A stretch of 51,972 nucleotides of DNA from Gnetum montanum (lineage: Eukaryota > Streptophyta > Gnetopsida > Gnetales > Gnetaceae): assembly GCA_015680685.1 (NCBI GenBank), contig MNCI01011090.1:1660-53631 (forward strand), read 5' to 3'. Under the pieces are notes generated by a model that was given only the letters and a program-made list of their open reading frames with translations, was not told where the DNA came from and did no database searches. A program made the translations under genes and the position numbers. Of this stretch, positions 1-12,000 are shown piece after piece; the first letter of the stretch is position 1, and each line of letters opens with the position of its first letter.

Positions 1-84
1 CCAAGTCCTCATGAAGCCTTTTTATAAGGTTTACAAGGTAGGTAGGGAAGTTACATATTCAAAAATATCTCACCTAACTTCTCT

Positions 85-235
85 CCCAAGTAACTTGGCC
101 AACCAATTAGGAGATTACTTGCCCAACAAGTTAGGAGGTTACTTGCCCATTTAATTAGGAGGGAGTTATATAGTTAGGAAGTTATTCATAAAGTTAGGAG
201 GAATTAATATTTGTACATATTATAAATATTTCCTT
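85..235. repeat. short degenerate tandem repeat
   Basis: A motif close to AGTTAGGAGGTTACTTGCCC recurs about every 25-35 bases with decay. The rest of 1-370 is AT-rich, CpG-poor and shows no coding potential. It may be part of an LTR or satellite fragment, but no partner copy is present in the window. Confidence 0.45.
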
Positions 236-369
236 TGTAAGTAATTTATTTAAATAAATCTAAAATCCCTAATCTAGTTTAATTTAATTAAAATTCTAAA
301 TACTAAGTGTCATTAAGATCTAGATTTTTTCATAAAAAATATAATATAATATCCACCTTATTGGTGGTA

Positions 370-1310
370 GTGGTAGTTAATTTATCCTTTCTGTGTCCCC
401 GATAATTGAAATTAAAATTCGGGATGGCCTGAAATATGAGCTTGAAGGTGAAGGCACCGATCCTGCAACTGATTCAAAATATCTTCTTTGGCCAAAAATC
501 GTTACCAGCAATTGCCATCACAGGAGAAGACTCAGCCGCCACGTTAGGAAACATCACTATGTGTTCCGTAAGGATCTGCAACTGTTGTAACCTCTGCCTC
601 TCGAAAATGCCCTGCAGGTTTTGATGATTATATGATTTAATCCTTACTTCGTAGATTTTCGTTGCCTTCAGTCTGTGATAACTGGTAAACTGTATGGCTT
701 TCAAAGTTTTCTTCCAACATTTGGTGCAGATTCGTCAAGCAACGTCCACCAGGGTTTTAAAGGCATTTGCCATTGTTGCAGATGAAAACCAAAATTTGTT
801 TATCATGTGAAATAGGTATCTATTCTTCTGAAATCCACAAGTGTCTCTACTGAAATCGATGATATGCCCGCTGCGTTCTACCTTAAACTGGCCTCAGTTC
901 TGTCTGCACAGCCTGCACGCGATTGTTGCCCGAAACCCCCTTTAGCTTAGCTCAGTGGTGAAAGAAGGGCCTCCCACGCACTCCACGAACTTAGGTTTAG
1001 CATCTGGCGAGTCGGCAACGTAAATCCGTCTAATGCGTGGGTGCAATCTTGAACGACAAGCCAATGGATTTGCCCAAAAACCACGTCATTCAATTCTATT
1101 TTTCTGATTTTTGGTTTTTTCTTCTGCAGCGTTAACAATGGGCCTTTGGACTTACAGGAATTTGGGTTCGTCTGCAATACAGAAACCTTTTCATCCTTTG
1201 ATAATTTTAAATGTACGGGATTCAGAAGTTGTTGATAGTCCGTTAGGTCCTTCACTTGCTTCCAATTCTTAGCCAATTTTTAATAATCCGTTACCCACAG
1301 TGTTGTCTAT
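370..1310. other. CpG-rich non-repetitive segment, possible gene remnant
   Basis: This stretch keeps roughly two dozen CpG dinucleotides and a more balanced base composition, whereas the flanking retroelement DNA is strongly CpG-depleted. Short open frames exist on both strands: 393-590 (+), whose first 35 or so residues look protein-like, and 947-1276 (-), 109 codons. None matches a family I recognise, and no frame runs through. A pyrimidine tract ending in CTGCAG at about 1120-1130 resembles a 3' splice site. It could be a fragment of a host gene or a recently arrived, less methylated sequence. Retroelement signatures are absent. Function is unknown. Confidence 0.35.
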
Positions 1311-1689
1311 TTTGCCAATATTAATAAGGAGTATGCTTTCTTGTGGTAAATAATCACCTCCTTATTTTTTATTCCAATATTCACTCAAGAAAATAACTTG
1401 GCATTTTAATTCTACTTTCCAAGAAGGCTTCAACATCAAGATTATTTACCATTGGCTTGCTTCTCCAAGAATACCCATCAACTCACAATACTAAACTGCA
1501 AATTTACAACCAGGGATTGTGCTAATTTTGTATAAAATATTCCAACTGTTCCATGTAATGGCCAAATGTGCCAACATGGTTGTGAAACAATTTTTATCTT
1601 AGAATGAAATTGGTCTTAAAAGAGCTAATTGGATGATTATGTTACAACACTTGAAATTTACATTGAAAACTTATAAGATAGTTAAAATA
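1311..1689. other. unassigned AT-rich DNA, probably upstream pol of element B
   Basis: There is no sustained open frame. The last part (about 1620-1685) translates with stops to a stretch resembling the end of a gypsy RNase H domain (RANWMIMLQHL), which suits its place just ahead of the integrase remnant. The rest is not assignable. Confidence 0.3.
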
Positions 1690-2345
1690 TTGAATTAGTG
1701 AAGATGAGAGCAAGAGATCCTAAAAATGAAATATTAGCTCTGCCTAAAATAAAGGATTGGTATGATGATATAGTTAGGTTTCTCACTAAGCTAGAAATTT
1801 CTAAAAGTTTAAGCAAAGCTTAAAAATAAGCTTTTGTTCGTAAGATGAATGATTACATTCTAACCAAAGGGATTTTATATAGAAATAACTTTAAAGATAT
1901 ACTAATGAATTAAATATCAAATCAAAGAATTAATGAAATCTTGAACTAATTACATGATCATAAATGCTTATATTATGAATCTCCAAGAGCTACAATGAAA
2001 CTTATCTTAAGATATCAATTTTATTGGTCTACAATGTATAAGTACTTGAGTAATAAAATTCTAACTTACTACAAATGTTAAATTCATGAATCAAAGCTAA
2101 AAAGGGGAAGTGCTCCATTAAACCTAGTGGTAGTGGATAAGCATTTTCATGATGGAGATTAGATTTTGTAGGAACTATTACCCTATCAATGGTAAGACAT
2201 AGATTCATTTTGACAAAAACTAGTTATTTTAGTAAATGGCCAAAAGCTAATGCTCTTAGAAAAGTACATAGTATGATGTGATCAAATTATCAGAGCACTA
2301 GATTATAAATATATTTGGAATGCTAGAATCATTGGTCATCGATAA
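1690..2345 (+). pseudogene. integrase of old Ty3/gypsy element B, 5' part
   Basis: Conceptual translation with many stops follows the order of a Ty3/gypsy integrase. First comes an H2C2 zinc-finger remnant (LHDHKC, then FYWSTMYKYL and a degraded CxxC). The catalytic core follows, with a stretch resembling 'hKFILVVTDYFTKWVEA' (visible as RFILTKTSYFSKWPKA) and the second catalytic motif VIDN at the very end. The frame is cut in that motif by the LTR of element A and resumes at 21141 as NGTTFQ. The gene is long dead, with stops, small indels and a split of about 18.8 kb. Integrase joins retroelement cDNA to the host genome. The lineage of B is not determined. Confidence 0.75.
2341..2345. repeat. 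target site duplication of element A, left copy
   Basis: GATAA directly precedes the TG of the 5' LTR. The right copy at 21136-21140 reads ACTAA, two substitutions away. Removing the element and one copy restores the integrase frame of B (ATC GAT AAT GGT), which supports both boundaries. Confidence 0.6.
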
Positions 2346-4263
2346 TGAAACACCACCAATTTTCTAAAACACCACCAATTTTGGGCTCCTAAAGTGTAAT
2401 GGCAGATTTTTCTAAGTGCCAAAACTTGGGCAAAATTTTTCTAAGTCTGGTGTTACATTGCATAGCATAGACAGTGTAGCACATTGGAAGTCCTGCGTTC
2501 TGTAAAATTTTTCTAAGTCTACTTGCTATGCTCCCTAGCACAGCCAGCCTGACATAGTTCCATGGCTAGCCTACATAAATGTCAAGCTAGAAGTGGTTAA
2601 AAGTCACTTGAAATGGACCAAATAGTTTAACAAATTTTCTATCTCCCAGGTTATCAAGCTCACTATGTTCTCTAGCTTGACCAGCTTGACACATTTCCCA
2701 AGTGGCAGTCCACCCAAGTGCTAGGCTAGAGGTAATAAAAAATGCTCAGGATGAGAAAAATAGATATGCAAATTTTCTATATTTTGGGCTTGTTACACTC
2801 TGCTACACTACACAGCGTAGCTAACATGACATAGGTTTTAGGGCCAAAATTTTTCTAAGTGTTGGAAAAAGATCTGTTAAGCTATTCTAACATGGGAGAT
2901 GCATTTTTTGGCTTTCGAAGTTGCCTATCTTGTTACACCCCAAAGTGTGATTAGTGTGCCATGAAGACACATTGCAAATTTGTCTAAAATTCATGAAAAT
3001 ATTTATGCTACAGTTTTCTATGCTGTGCAGCATAGACAGTGTGACAAGTGAAAATCTACAAAACGTTTCTAACTGTTCATGTTATGCTCCATCACACTAT
3101 GTAGTGTAGATAGCATGACACTTGGGAAATGCCTCCAAATGCCTCAAGAGCTCCCAGAACTTGGCATCGAGCTTCATTTCAATTCTAACATCCCTTTAGT
3201 AGCCAAGATCAATAGTTCCTATTGACCCTAAAATTGACCCCTAAAATTGTTCCTATTCTTGACCCTACTCGGAAGAGGGAGGTGGGGGGAGAAGACATAG
3301 TCCCAGAGTGCAGACTCCAAGTTGCACTTGTTTTTGCATTGTTTGTAGTTACATGGTGGTCCTTTAGACTTTGGCACATGTAGTTCGTGTAGTGTGGTCA
3401 CAGTTTGGCAGTATCTAAGTTTGCATTCCTGTCTTGTAGAGTGTAACACCATTGAGCTTGACACTTAGAGCTTGACATTTTGAGCATAACATGTTAGTAT
3501 GATTTGTTGATGCCCATGATACATGGGACCTAGGCCACGTGGCATGTAGTCCACATCTCATGTCAACCTTAGCTCTATAAATACCCCGATAATCAACATT
3601 CTAGTTGTTGGTTAGTGAATCATTTCAAGCATAAAGCATTAGAGCACTCTTTGCATCTTCATCACTCTTGCACTTGAGCACTTGAGCTTGACACTTGGCT
3701 AAGCATCGTGACCTAGTTTTTCTTACATTCGCACAACATGATAATTGCCAACCTAGTAGATCCGGTCTCCTTCACAATTGCTAGCACCGTGTCCATGATG
3801 TTTCAAAGATTGTGACCACACTACTATGCTATGGCTATGCTTGTCTAACACCACGTACCATCTTCAAACATTGTGCAATTAAAAGTTGTGCACCTTGATC
3901 TTTGGGTGGTGCATTTCTTCACTCTTGAAATTTGATTCTATATTTTCAACATTTGTTTCAAATTTATCAACATTCTCTTAGCATTTACCTTTTGCATTTT
4001 CTTTTGCTATTAATACGGATTTACATATTCACGTTACATTACATTCTGTTCTTGATCATTGTCTCAACTCCTGCATGAATTTCACTAAAACTCTATTTAC
4101 AAATGGTTATTGTTACACCATGTAAGTCCCTATTTGATCAACTAGACCATTTAGGGAACCTCATTTCCATTTCATCTAGCACGACCCTTGCATGGATTCA
4201 GGGTTAGGATGTAAGCTTGTAGACCTCTTAGTGTTCCAGCCACGAAAGTTCTTGGACGTCATA
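2346..4263 (+). repeat. 5' LTR of element A
   Basis: It aligns end to end with 19254-21135. It begins TGAAACACCACC with a 19-base near-tandem duplication at 2348-2385 that the 3' LTR lacks, and ends GTCATA where the 3' copy has ATCACA. The U3 part holds several imperfect dyads built on CTACGCT/AGCGTAG followed by a GTGACA-like tail (near 2455, 2800, 3020 and 3080). A TATA box lies at 3576-3583. The minus-strand ORFs seen here are chance frames. Confidence 0.92.
3576..3583 (+). promoter_or_regulatory. TATA box of the 5' LTR of element A
   Basis: TATAAATA in the context AGCTCTATAAATACCCC, conserved at 20448-20455 in the 3' LTR. It would place the transcript start about 30 bases downstream, defining a long R-U5 of roughly 650 bases. 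Confidence 0.7.
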
Positions 4264-4743
4264 GTTTTTAGTCCTAGAAGGAGGGCTTGAACTTCCATTC
4301 CTTCTGTGTGCCATGGGTAGTCCCACATGCTTTCTGTACCCCCATTACTAGCAACAAGATAGTGTAGACATAACACCCTTATGGACTTGCTACAGTAGTA
4401 GCTGGATCATAGGCCAGTGCAAGAGTTGTCTACATTATGGTTGGTGCAGATTGGTCCCAGTTGACAGTTGCTCTAGAACCCCATAGGATGGAAAGCCCAA
4501 ACTATTTATTATGTTAACCTCTAAGTGTTCTATAGATTATGACAACCTTGTCAGCATAACAGTCCCTTAAAGTATAATAAGCATAACCACAGAGATAATC
4601 AATTTTTTTGTGTTTATAGACTTAGTCATTTTTGGCCTATTTTCCTTACAATTTCCATACTTAGCTATTCTATCTTAAATTTTATATACTTAAACATTCA
4701 ACAAGTATCTCTTTTACTTAACACCTTTTCTTACACAACAAAA
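4264..4743 (+). other. leader of element A with probable tRNA primer-binding site
   Basis: Five bases after the LTR, 4269-4296 (TAGTCCTAGAAGG onward) reads as the complement of a tRNA 3' end: TAG for the TGG opposite CCA, seven acceptor bases, then CTTGAAC opposite the conserved T-loop GTTCAAG. The implied T-stem pairs at four of five positions. I cannot name the tRNA. The rest of the leader is noncoding up to the gag start at 4744. Confidence 0.45.
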
Positions 4744-7310
4744 ATGAACCCTGTTAACACCTCAATTGCCGCCTTGAGCTTAGAGTTGTCTCATCCCATG
4801 CAACATGTGGTAGATGTCAAGCAAACACTTAACCCAATGCGGCTACAACAGCAGTCTCTTAGAGTGCAGCATCAATCCCCTGAACATATGGTGCTTGATG
4901 ATTAATGATACAACTTTTTGTGTGCAAAGATGTAGGTGGGCCTACCATTGGACTGCTAGGAAGTGGAAGAAACGTGTACTTTCAAAATTATTCATCGAAA
5001 TGGAAGGGAGTTCCTTCCTACCCTTGGCATAGTCATACCGCTCATTGAGTCTTTCAAATGGATTCTGGACCAACACATCAGGATGAGTGGGCTAAAAAAG
5101 CAGGATTAAACATCAAACTATGATGAACCCCTATAAGATTGGTAGGAAGAGTTTAAGCCCCATTTTGACAATGGTTCCCCAATATATGTCACAGCTTCAT
5201 AGTTTTCTTCTACATTCTTGTTGCCCCAATTGTAGTCAGTTGCCTTCTTTGAGGTAGCTGTGATGCTTTTGTAGCATAAAACTTCATCGGTGGTAGCTAG
5301 TCACTCATTCTTGCTTACATAATAGAATGCATGCACTTTTGTTTCTTTCTCTTTGTCATTTCCTTGTAGTTTTTTTAGCCTTCGCAGCTAGTGTTTGTGA
5401 TGCCAACACTACATATGTGCACACTGTGTCCATATCGTAGCCACAACCAAGTCACATTTTCATCATTCCAATGGCATCAATCCCACCACTAACAATAGCT
5501 CCAACCTCAACTGTCTAGTGGGTAACAACACCTTTACCTATTGTTCAATTGTTCTAGATGCCACCATACATACAACAACAAATGTACTAAGCATCACATA
5601 TGGTGCCACAACCTATTGTCAGGCCATGGACCACTCTAATGGCCCCACCAATGGCACAACCAATGCAACTCTCTACAACATCCTCGAGTCTATACCAAGT
5701 GTTACAGCTTATCCAAACCCTCACTGGGGAAGTTAGACGGCTTAAACTAGCCAACTTAGAGATATTCCATGTAATGGACTTCTATTAGGATGATCCCATT
5801 AGCATTGTGGTTTCTTCACTCACACTACCTCTTAGGGTTCAACTTCCCCAATTTATGAAATACAATAGAGAGGGTGACCCAAATGCCCACCTAGTCAGTT
5901 TCCATTTCTAGTCCTTGTTACTGCAACTATGGCCACATGCAATCATCTATGTCTTTGCCATGTCTGTGAGCAACAAAGCATTGGATTGGTATCAAACGCT
6001 TCCTTGAGCTTCCATTTCAACTCTGGAGGAGTTGTTAAGAAAGTTCGTAACCCGTTTCAAGTACAACTTGAAGCCAAAAGCCATGCTAGACCAGCTTATG
6101 AATGTTAAGCAAGAAGTGCTAGAACCAGTGCAAAAATTCATACAACATTGGAGCACCTTCCTAAATGAGATTCGTGAGCCAATTGCTAAAACCCACCTAT
6201 TGGCCATTTTTAAGGGCATAGTAAATGACTTCATTAAATCAAACCTATATTATTTAGCTCTGCATTCCCTTAGCCAAGCCTTTGCTAAAAAAAAAGACCA
6301 TACAAGATGTGGTAGAGGCCAACAAGGACTCAGCTTACATAGCCTACAAGAATGCGCATGCAAAGAGAGACAAAAAAAGGGGAAAAGCCATAACAACCAT
6401 TGTGGTATTTGTAGCTAATGAAGCGAAGCCGAAGAACAACAAGTAGGTAGCTAAGGTACCTAAGGCCCTGACCAATACCAATAAAACATTGGGTTCTGGC
6501 AACAAGGAAACCAATCAACCCACACCGTCAGCGACCATGAAGCAAGCTCCCTCAAGGAAAAACTTTGAGTGCAAGGATTACTCAAAATATACCCCTTTTC
6601 CAATCAACCCATTAGAGCTTTTGGATCAATTGCTTAGTGTCGAGCGCATTCGACATAAGAAAATGTCAAATGATGTTCGAAAATGCCACGAAAGGTACTA
6701 CAAGATCCTCTGAGACCCCTCTGTGACTATGCCCAATGATTCTCCAATGCCCAAAAATTTTAGATTGGACTGATTCTGCAACTATCATTAGTTGTACAAC
6801 CATGATACAAATTACTACCTAGTGCTGAAGGATGATATCCAATGCATGATCGATCAAGGTAAGCTGGTCCTTGATGAAAGTAACCCTATTTAGCTGAAGA
6901 ACTAGTCCATGAACATCTATAAGGATCCATTAAATGCTAGTGGTTTAGGATATATCATTAATGCTATCAATGTTGGTGATGACGCAAAGCCAACACATGA
7001 ATTGTTTATGGTCCATGTGCCTTCCCATGACATTGAAGCCTTAACATCAACTAGGCCATAGGCCTCCTTCATTATCAAAGGATAACCTCGAGCGCTTGTG
7101 ACACCTTTCATGGTGAGGGCCCTGTAGCACATTATGGCAACACCTGAGACAACGTTTGTCATAAGGGTGCCAAAATGTGTAGTTCCCTCTTCTACCTAGG
7201 GTCCAATAGTGGGGACTGCATCACAACCTACCTACTTAAAAAGATGTGACGAGTGTCTAGCCAATAGGGTGGCTAGGGAATGCATAGAATTAGGCCCCCT
7301 AAGCCTACCC
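4744..7310 (+). pseudogene. gag: gag of element A (nucleocapsid and capsid, degenerate)
   Basis: The likely start is the ATG at 4744 (MNPVNTSIAALSLE). A low-complexity proline, threonine and methionine-rich stretch runs to about 5700. The capsid domain (retrotransposon gag family) lies at about 5830-6290, with landmarks PQFMKYNREGDPNAHL, ALDWYQTLP and LLRKFVTRF; residues from 6032 are open for 128 codons. A Tat-type downstream motif, CNYHxLYNHDTNYY then LKDDIQCMIDQGKL, sits near 6765-6870. Gag forms the virus-like particle that holds RNA and reverse transcriptase. Several stops and at least two frame changes make it non-functional. It sits just after the leader and ahead of protease, the usual order. 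Confidence 0.8.
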
Positions 7311-7382
7311 CCTTATTAGTAGTTCCCATGGCCCCATCATCTAAGGTCACCAACACAGACATGCATATTCAACAAGAAACAA

Positions 7383-8406
7383 TTGAGGCTCAAAATCCCA
7401 CTATCCAACCAAAAGCCATGTCTCCCCCCCTTGAGAAATCTGTCTCTTAGGGCATGCAGAGGAGATAAAGACCACCAAACAATTGAATGGTGGAAAGGAT
7501 TTCCTAGATGCACTCACACAGGTCAAGCATGCTCTAAAACAAAGAATACAACTTTGAGCCTATACAATCTAAGTATGAGCTACATAACCCATCATGAAGC
7601 ATTAGTTTGCATGTTGACATCCATTCCTATTAAGGAAGACATGTTAGTAGAGGAAAAGGGTATCCATGCAGTAATGCTTCTACCTATAACCGAAGAGCTA
7701 AAATCAACACTTTTGACCTTTTGCAATGAAGCAATCAAAGCTGACCTTGAAAAGGGTTAGCTAACCACTGTACCCATGTTCACAATGATTCATGTGGATT
7801 AGTACAAAATTTGTAGGATGCATGTTGATGATAAGGTAGAAACCAATGTTATCCCATTCTCTATTGTCGACAAGCTTGCCATGGTGGATCAAAGTAGGCC
7901 AACAACAACAACTTGTTTAAAGTCCTTCAATGGGGCATGCGTGGTCATCAAGGAAATAGTGACGATTAATTTCATGGTAGGGGATAAATTCCCCACTAAT
8001 GCAGAGTTCATTATGGTTGAAGAGATGTCTGGATTCAACCTAATCCTAGGGAGATTTTGGTTAGCCCAGTTAAGTGCTGTCTCTTCACCAATCCACCAAG
8101 AGATCCACTTATCTTACAAGGGTGGTGAAGAGGTGATCTTTGATGATAACATAACCCCTTGCACCATTAACAATGTAGACATTGAAAAAGGTAGAAATCT
8201 TTGAAGATACACCATCTATTTGTGATGAATGTCAATGTTGTGCAGTAGATGAAGCAAGAAAAATGAGTGATCTTTGTGAGGAAGCTCTATGGGTAGAATT
8301 GCTCTTGTCTATGGAAAATGATGACTTAGGGGAGTATTTTCTTGTTTGTTCTAGGCCTTACACACTTCCTAACCCACATCGGGTTAGGAAAAATTTGCAT
8401 GATTAG
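7383..8406 (+). pseudogene. aspartic protease region of element A
   Basis: The segment 7383-7760 carries the Tat-type pre-protease stretch (ITEELKSTLLTF). From 7788 the protease follows: HVDDKVETNVIPFSIVDKL occupies the position of the VDTGASxNVxP active-site loop, then LKSFNGA, then NLILGRFWLAQLSAVSS, matching the flap and C-terminal LLGRPW motif. The catalytic D-T/S-G is degraded to DDK, so the enzyme would be inactive. It would have cut the Gag-Pol polyprotein. The tail to 8406 is a cysteine- and glutamate-rich linker. The next pol domain begins only at 14018, so PR and RT are separated by 5.6 kb. In Ogre-type Tat elements this junction is known to hold an intron. Confidence 0.72.
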
Positions 8407-8557
8407 GGAATGTCCCTAACTTTCTTAACCATCTAACTTGTCTTTAGTCCTATTTTCATGTATAGTTTCAGTTTGTATTATGTTTACTTTTTGCATTAGT
8501 TATGCTTTCATTTAGTTAAAAAAAACTTACCAAAGAAAGAAAAAAGGAAGAGAAGAA

Positions 8558-8850
8558 GTGGGGCCCAGAATGACCTTAAACTATCGCATGGCTTGAAATG
8601 GCCTTAAAATAGCAATGACTTGAAATGTTCTTAAACTATAATGTGGCTTGAAATGGCCTTAAACTATTGCATGATCCACTAAGGCCTAAAATTGGAAACC
8701 AACTTTCTTTTATGGGAAGTGGGGCCTAAAATGGCCTTAAACTATTGCATGGCCCGCCAAGGCTTAAAGTTGGCCACTGACTTCCTTTTACATGATGGCC
8801 TGAAATAGCCTTAAACTATCACATGGGGCCCACAAGGGGCCTAATTATAT
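8558..8850. repeat. tandem repeats after protease of element A
   Basis: About six degenerate copies of a unit containing ATGGCCTTAAACTATYGCATGG, spaced 30-45 bases apart, with a GTGGGGCC element in some. The repeats follow an A-rich purine tract at 8517-8557. The CTTAAACT core recurs in the 3' repeat block at 17515-17715. The remaining DNA to 9038 is AT-rich and shows nothing further. Confidence 0.7.
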
Positions 8851-9038
8851 TAAAAGAAAATCTAAAGTGGGATCAACTTAAATACAAGATAAAATGATGC
8901 TGCGAAAGATCAATACATAAAGAAAATAAATGTTATGGTTTTCATTAAATCACAAAAAACACATAGTCCATGATTACATCCACATCAAAAAAATACAAAA
9001 ATTTCCTAATAGCATGGCTACAACTCAAATGTTTTAAA

Positions 9039-12000
9039 CTAAGGCTCCTCCCCTCCATCTTTATCTATTGCTCTACTAAGTTTCGCATCTTCACTTGGAT
9101 CCTGCATAAAACAATGACAAAATGATAAACCAATTAGTAAAAAGGATAACATGTGAAATTATTATAAAATAGATAACAATGAAGTAAATTTAACCAACCT
9201 AAGATGAACCTGTGTCCATGTCTAGGGGCATTCTATTGAGGCCAGCCACTAGGCATCGAAGGATCTCCTTTTCTATCATATGTGCCCAATCCTCCTCTCC
9301 TAAATCAACACCTATGAGGGTCTTCCATTTCTCCATGGCCATCCATATGGATGGCCCTAGAGAAAATGTGGCAAATGTAACCTCTCTGGAAGGAACAATA
9401 ATTTTCCTCTCTGGGGACTCACTAACCACTAAGTATTTCATGAACTTGTTGTAAGCCTATGTTGCACCGATTCCATCAAGGAAGATGTGACAACTTCGGT
9501 GCTCCATAGACTCATATTTATACCTCTTACTATAGGTTGCGTGCTTTATCTTGTAATGGTACTTGTGGTTTTCTTGAGTCTATCCTCACTCATACACTTT
9601 GGAGCTGTAGTCCTTCTAGTCTTGGTTCTTCCAAGCCAAGATGTCCATTTGCAAATGCTATTTAATAGTCTCACAAGTGGCCTCATTCTTACCCTTGACA
9701 ACTAACCAATACTTGGCATAGTCAATTTCAACCATATGCCAATTATCATCTAACTTATCGTGGGCCATCAAGAAGTTGTACCGTAGCTGCAAGTCTTCCA
9801 ATTGAGCTACCTAGCTTGTCTTCTATTCTTTGAGTTTTTGCACTCATTTCCAAAGTTCCTCGTTCATGCACCTACACTCCCATAGTAATTGTGTTGAGTG
9901 CAGTGTGAATTTTCTTACCTTGTCATATATGTGATGAGGCACCTATTTAACCTCAGGAGGGAACTTAGGTACAACATCAACTTGAACTGCACTTTGTGGG
10001 TTCCACTTGAGTTGTGAGGCTATTACACCAAAGAGGAGAAACGTTAGTCATAAGACAAAGCCAAAAACAAAAGCAACACAACAATAAAAAAATAATAATC
10101 CAAATATACCTATCTTAGGATTTATCTATTTCAAATGGTCAATCATGTCATCCACTATGCCTTGCATGAAGGTAATCTTATCTAGGGTTTCTACCCACGA
10201 TTGTGAGTAGAAAGTGGATGTAGATTTAGGACACTTACTAGAAGCATCACCTGCTATAAGATAAAGCATGTTAAGGTTGTCAAAAAAAAATATAAAAATA
10301 TAAAAATGATGCAAAAATAAAGAGAAGAAAAAGAGGAAAAGGAAAGAAGAGGGAAGAGGGAGAGGAAGAGCATAATGAAAATGGCAGTGTAAAAATTCTA
10401 CCCAGCAAACCCTTAGGGATGAGTGTGGGGGGATCACCCATCTGCACACCTTCAAACAAATGATCAAACTCACCATCCATAAATTGTGGCCCTTCTTCTT
10501 CAATCTACCTTAAGATTTTGGTGGCATCTTCATTTGTCATGTGTCCCTCAGGCTAAGGGACCTCCTCTTCTAAAGGCTCCTCTTCTACAATAATGGCCTC
10601 CTCACTTATGTTGCACAAATCAAAGTTAGAGCATTCAATGAAAAAATGAAGAATCAAAACTAATATATATATATGTAAAAAAAGGAAACTATGCTAAATA
10701 ATGTATACTTATTGGCAAAATTTGAGTATGCATCATTAAGTTTGAGGTGTAGCTTCTTGCCTCTTTCTTCAATTTCATGCATGGGCACCTCCGTGGGGCA
10801 AGGCTTCTTGATGTGCATCTTTGACCTCACTATCTTAGTGATGAGTCATACCCCCCTCACTACATTGCTTTTGTTGGTAGGAGGAGCCTCTCAATCATTA
10901 TCGCTCACACGATAGGATGGCCTCATGTGGCCCTTGGTAGTTACTGAAAAGGACTCACCAATAGCCTTAAGGGGGTCCTGTGATCGTGTTGTGTGAAATA
11001 GATGGAAGATCCATGGATTGGAAATCTAGGTGCGATCTTGCACCATCCATAGCTTATTTTCACTGACCACTAGGAATTCTGCAAAATCTTCTTAGGCATG
11101 CTATGAAGAAGGAAAAATGTACATGAGAGTGTGCCTCAAGATTGTTATGCAGTTTGATCATTTTGGCTTGTAGGCCATTTGGAAGGTATTTGGTCTGATT
11201 GTATCATGTCCCTTCCTCTATCACATCCTTCAAAACCCAAACCTACTCTATCCCAAGGACCTTTCCTTAGGAAAGTAGCTTAATAAATGCATGAACATGA
11301 AAAATGGAATAGAGGTGTTGGGCCACTAGCAATTTAACCTTTTTCATAGGAATACCCTTGTGACCTTTCTTGGTGCCCAGCCATTCCTCAATGTCCCTTC
11401 TATGGTTTAGATCCTTGTTAGTCTTATCACCTATAGGTAGAACTTTAGAGTGGACACCAAAGAGATATGAAAAGAGATTGTCAGTGATCTCAAAGACCAA
11501 CTGCATGTTGTGAACCCATGTGCAGAAATGGTTGGTACTCTTTGTGAAAGAGTCGACAAGGGAAATCATCTCTGCTATAGGGATGCTTGGGTTCATGGCC
11601 AAAAACAGGTCCATGAGCCTAGCCCATTGAAGGTTTTGGGTGATCCTTGCTGAGGTCTTTTGGCACAACCAATATTACAAACTAGCAACCTCAACATACT
11701 TGAAAAGAAGGTTGGCCTCAGTGCATCCTGAAACAACAACCATAACCTCTTGGGACTTAGTCACAGCTACAACAAGTAAAAGAAAAATCAGAAACATAAT
11801 AAAATTATAAAATTACAAGTGTATAAAAGTAAAAGTTGACATGACTTACATGGCACAAATGCTGTGGGGAATGATGATAGTGGGATTGAAACCTCTTCTA
11901 AACTTGGTATTTGACAGGTGCACTCAACGTCTAGTTAGCTAAGATCCCAACACTTCACATAGGATTTGGAGTATCTAGTTGAGTAAGTTCTCATATCTAC

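Noticed and set aside
947-1276. 109-codon minus ORF as a host gene
   Set aside because: No domain, no flanking exons and no codon pattern that I can support. It is mentioned only within the CpG-rich segment.
10126-10503. 125-codon minus-strand ORF rich in leucine, phenylalanine and proline, looking like a membrane protein
   Set aside because: It reads through the pyrimidine-rich intron 10401-10254 of the antisense gene. Only its ends are exonic, and the hydrophobic run comes from intron sequence.
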